The notes under the pieces are model-generated. The model was not told where the DNA came from. It ran no database searches and saw nothing but the letters and a program-made list of their open reading frames with translations. A stretch of DNA of 8,836 nt from Candidatus Falkowiibacteriota bacterium (lineage in GTDB: Bacteria > Patescibacteriota > Patescibacteriia > Patescibacteriales > UBA12465): contig CAIZYV010000067.1 in NCBI GenBank assembly GCA_903937325.1, positions 1 through 8,836 of the forward strand. Reading direction: 5' to 3'. Both the position numbers and the translations under genes were made by a program. Of this stretch, positions 6,578-8,836 are shown piece by piece (position 1 is the first letter of the stretch; the number at the start of each line of letters is the position of its first letter).

Positions 6578-7037
6578 AATATCTACATCACAATTAGGCG
6601 GTCTTAGTCCGGAGCAGTGGCTGCGCCGGGCTGCTTATGTGCGGCTAGTTGATCGCGAGAGTGGACAGGAAAGTTTCGCCCGTCGTTTAAGCCGTGATTT
6701 TTATCCTCGCTTTCATCTTTACGTTCAGGTTCTGCCAGCCGAGCAGGCTTTTTTCTTTAATCTCCATCTCGATCAAAAAAAAGCCAGTTATGCCGGTCAG
6801 ACGCGTCATAGCGCTGATTATGATGGTGAATTAGTAGCAGCGGAAGCTGATCGTTTACGCGCTATTTTAGGCCCGCTAGCCGATATGCCGACACAGATGA
6901 AGAAAGGGAGTGAAAAACCCCTTCAGGCGCCTGCCAGGGCCTTTAATGGCGATGTTTTGCGGCAGCTTAGCCCATCGTCCTTGCCTATTTATGCCGATAA
7001 GCCTAAGCTTTCTTGGTGGCAGAAATTATTTTCTTAA
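6567..7037 (+). CDS. small conserved protein of unknown function preceding dnaG
   Basis: I cannot assign a function. The protein has 156 residues and is soluble, with no signal peptide or membrane helix. An N-terminal helix-like segment (SPEQWLRRAAYVRLVDR, 14-30) leads to a core: FARRLSRDFYPRFHLYVQ (37-54), FFFNLHLDQKKASYAGQ (62-78) and RHSADYDGELVAAEADRLR (80-98). A low-complexity linker (about 105-145) ends in an aromatic-basic tail, SWWQKLFS. The core resembles a hypothetical protein I recall from CPR genomes, including the HLDQK, HS..YDGE and WW..LF features; this is recall, not a search. I chose ATG 6567, which overlaps the end of the GtrA gene by 11 bases. A TTG at 6546 would add seven residues (MFFVNTA) and lies deeper in the upstream gene. 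dnaG starts 3 bases after its stop, so co-expression with primase is likely. Confidence 0.75.
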   Translation: MKLKISTSQLGGLSPEQWLRRAAYVRLVDRESGQESFARRLSRDFYPRFHLYVQVLPAEQAFFFNLHLDQKKASYAGQTRHSADYDGELVAAEADRLRAILGPLADMPTQMKKGSEKPLQAPARAFNGDVLRQLSPSSLPIYADKPKLSWWQKLFS

Positions 7038-7040
7038 ACT

Positions 7041-8836
7041 ATGTCTCCCGCTGAAGATATTAAAACTAAATTGGATATTGTCGAAGTTATCCGGGAATAT
7101 ATCCAAGTCAAAGCCGCTGGGGCTAATTTTCAGGCGCTTTGTCCCTTTCATCGGGAGAAATCACCATCTTTTGTTATTTCTCCAGATAAGCAGATTTGGC
7201 ATTGCTTCGGTTGTGGCAAGGGAGGGGATGTCTTGTCTTTTGTGCAAGAGATGGAAGGTTTGAGTTTTCCTGATACTTTGCGTCTCTTAGCACCGAAAGC
7301 GGGAGTAATATTGAGTCAAGAAAATAAACAAGAATATTCTAAACGTGGGCGCTTGCTTGATTGTTTGCAGAAAGCGGGCGATCAATATACTCGTTGGCTA
7401 GAAAGCGATGCCGCCGGGAAGCGCATGAAAGATTATCTTTTAAAAAGGGGTTTAAGTGAAGAAACGATTAAAGATTGGCAGATAGGTTACGGCTTAGAAG
7501 CTTGGACGGCCATGTTTGAATATTTGCGTGCTCAGAAATTTAGTGAGGCAGAAATATTTGCCGCTGGTTTGGCTGGGCGAAGCGAAAGGGGAAGTGCTTA
7601 TGATCGTTTTCGTGATCGAATAGTTTTTCCTATTAAAGATGTGAGTGGTAGTTTAATTGCTTTTACCGCCCGGGTTAACCCAGAAAAAGCGGACAGCGTC
7701 GCTGGAGGTAAATATATCAATAGTCCTCAGACGGAGATTTATGATAAGAGCCGAGTTCTTTTTGCTCTCGACAAAGCGAAGAAAGCGATTAAAGAGCGCG
7801 GTTTTGCGATTGTTGTTGAAGGACAGATGGACGCGATTGCTTGCCATCAAAATGGTTTTAGTAATACAGTTGCTTCTTCCGGTACCGCTTTAACGGCGGA
7901 ACAATTGCTCTTGATTAAACGCTTTACGAATAATATTGCTTTATCTTTTGATATGGACAGCGCTGGTCAACTCGCTGCTGATCGTGGCATTCGGGAAGCA
8001 ATGGCCCTAGATATTAATATTAAAATTATTACTTTACCCGGACAGTATAAAGATCCGGATGAATGTTTGCGGGCTAACCCGGAAGATTTCAAACAAGCGG
8101 TGATTAATTCTCGACCGATGATGGAATACTATGCCGAGAAAATTAAGGTTGGCAAAGATTTACGTAAATTAGCCGATAAGAAGGAAGTCGCTCGTTTGAT
8201 GCTGAATATGATTGTTAAATTGGCAAATAAAATTGATCAAGATTATTGGTTTCAACGTTTGAGTGAAAGTGTGGAAATATCCGAGCAGATTTTGAGGGAA
8301 AGTGTTCCTGAGACAAAGACCTTAAAAAGCCCATCGGCTGTTAGGGATAAACAAATCCAAGCTGGGCCATCATTTCCTAGCGCGAGCCGAGAAGAGCGCT
8401 TATCGGAAATACTGCTTGCTCTTTTGTTAAAAACACCAGATTTTATCATGTATACCGCCGCCAATTTAGATCCAGAAGATATTAGCGGTGAAGGCGCGCA
8501 GTCGTTTTACAAGAATTTGATTATCTATTATAATAAGTTTGCGAGCCTAGAATACAATTCTTTTCGCTTATATTTGCAAGAACAAGCCGATGAAAGTGCT
8601 GATATTTGCGATCGTCTTGCTCTTTTGGGAGAAAGGGATTATTACAGTTATGATGCCAATCAGTTAAAGACCGAATTGGCAAAAATATTACTGGAATTGA
8701 AAAAATTTAGTCTTAAGCGGCGTATTAAGAGTTTACAGGATAAGATTGGCAGCGCAGAAGCTGGCGGTGAAGAGGAAGGTATGGAGCTCTTAATGACAGA
8801 AATTAAAAATTTGACCGAGCAGCTTAATTCGCTGCA
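7041..8836 (+). CDS. dnaG: DNA primase, 3' end cut off by the window
   Basis: Primase that lays down RNA primers at the replication fork, working with the replicative helicase. The frame runs open for 598 codons to the window edge, so the stop is missing; family members have about 580-650 residues, so little is lost. The CHC2 zinc finger is complete (Cys34, His37, Cys55, Cys58; CPFHREKSPSF then HCFGCGKGGD). The catalytic core has FRDRIVFPIKD (190-200) and KYINSPQTEIYDKSRVLFAL (224-243). The TOPRIM fold has Glu260 in VVEGQMD, SSGTALT (279-285), Asp304 and Asp306 in FDMDSAG, and the KDPDE block (337-341). Residues from about 450 on are helical, acidic and poorly conserved, as expected for the helicase-binding domain. 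ATG 7041 follows the previous stop by 3 bases and has no Shine-Dalgarno sequence. The protein is intact as far as seen. Confidence 0.97.
   Translation, partial: MSPAEDIKTKLDIVEVIREYIQVKAAGANFQALCPFHREKSPSFVISPDKQIWHCFGCGKGGDVLSFVQEMEGLSFPDTLRLLAPKAGVILSQENKQEYSKRGRLLDCLQKAGDQYTRWLESDAAGKRMKDYLLKRGLSEETIKDWQIGYGLEAWTAMFEYLRAQKFSEAEIFAAGLAGRSERGSAYDRFRDRIVFPIKDVSGSLIAFTARVNPEKADSVAGGKYINSPQTEIYDKSRVLFALDKAKKAIKERGFAIVVEGQMDAIACHQNGFSNTVASSGTALTAEQLLLIKRFTNNIALSFDMDSAGQLAADRGIREAMALDINIKIITLPGQYKDPDECLRANPEDFKQAVINSRPMMEYYAEKIKVGKDLRKLADKKEVARLMLNMIVKLANKIDQDYWFQRLSESVEISEQILRESVPETKTLKSPSAVRDKQIQAGPSFPSASREERLSEILLALLLKTPDFIMYTAANLDPEDISGEGAQSFYKNLIIYYNKFASLEYNSFRLYLQEQADESADICDRLALLGERDYYSYDANQLKTELAKILLELKKFSLKRRIKSLQDKIGSAEAGGEEEGMELLMTEIKNLTEQLNSL

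Noticed and set aside
6910..7263. 117-codon plus-strand open frame across the start of dnaG
   Set aside because: It overlaps both the small protein and the clearly real dnaG zinc-finger region in another frame, and its translation has no family features.
1..8836. Alternative genetic code with TGA read as an amino acid, as in some CPR lineages
   Set aside because: No in-frame TGA occurs in the coding frames I read and every complete gene ends in TAA, so there is no evidence of recoding.
1..8836. Mobile element, CRISPR array, defence island or phage remnant
   Set aside because: I saw no direct repeat arrays, transposase or integrase motifs, terminal inverted repeats or tRNA targets; the content is core housekeeping.

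Overview
This window reads as a stretch of housekeeping chromosome from a small-genome bacterium, most likely a member of the Candidate Phyla Radiation (Patescibacteria). Three things suggest this: an archaeal-type, short aspartyl-tRNA synthetase; a five-helix membrane protein with a pseudopilin-like tail of a kind I associate with CPR genomes; and a small conserved protein directly before dnaG that also looks CPR-like. The lineage call is recall and inference, not a database result. All eight complete genes end in TAA and none contains an in-frame TGA or TAG, so nothing here points to a recoded TGA.

Layout. Bases 1-260 hold no convincing gene. They contain a possible last few codons of an upstream gene (1-81), a run of overlapping hairpins ending in a T-tract (about 66-173, best read as a terminator), and a good sigma70-type promoter (177-205) with a second perfect TATAAT close to the first start codon. 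From 261 to the right edge, nine genes lie on the plus strand with gaps of 3-34 bases or short overlaps: aspS, asnS, a DUF5671-like/pseudopilin-like membrane protein, scpA, scpB, a D-Ala-D-Ala carboxypeptidase, a GtrA-family protein, a small conserved protein of unknown function, and dnaG, which is cut by the window end. No second promoter or terminator is evident, so this may be one long transcription unit.

Function. AspRS and AsnRS charge tRNAs directly. ScpA and ScpB are the non-SMC subunits of condensin, so they serve chromosome compaction and segregation. The carboxypeptidase trims peptidoglycan stem peptides, and the GtrA protein is probably involved in moving lipid-linked sugar across the membrane. 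DnaG makes replication primers. The unit thus mixes translation, chromosome segregation, envelope growth and replication initiation. I see no mobile element, CRISPR array, tRNA or rRNA gene, or defence system. The least understood parts are the small protein before dnaG, the membrane/pseudopilin-like protein, and the structured leader upstream of aspS.
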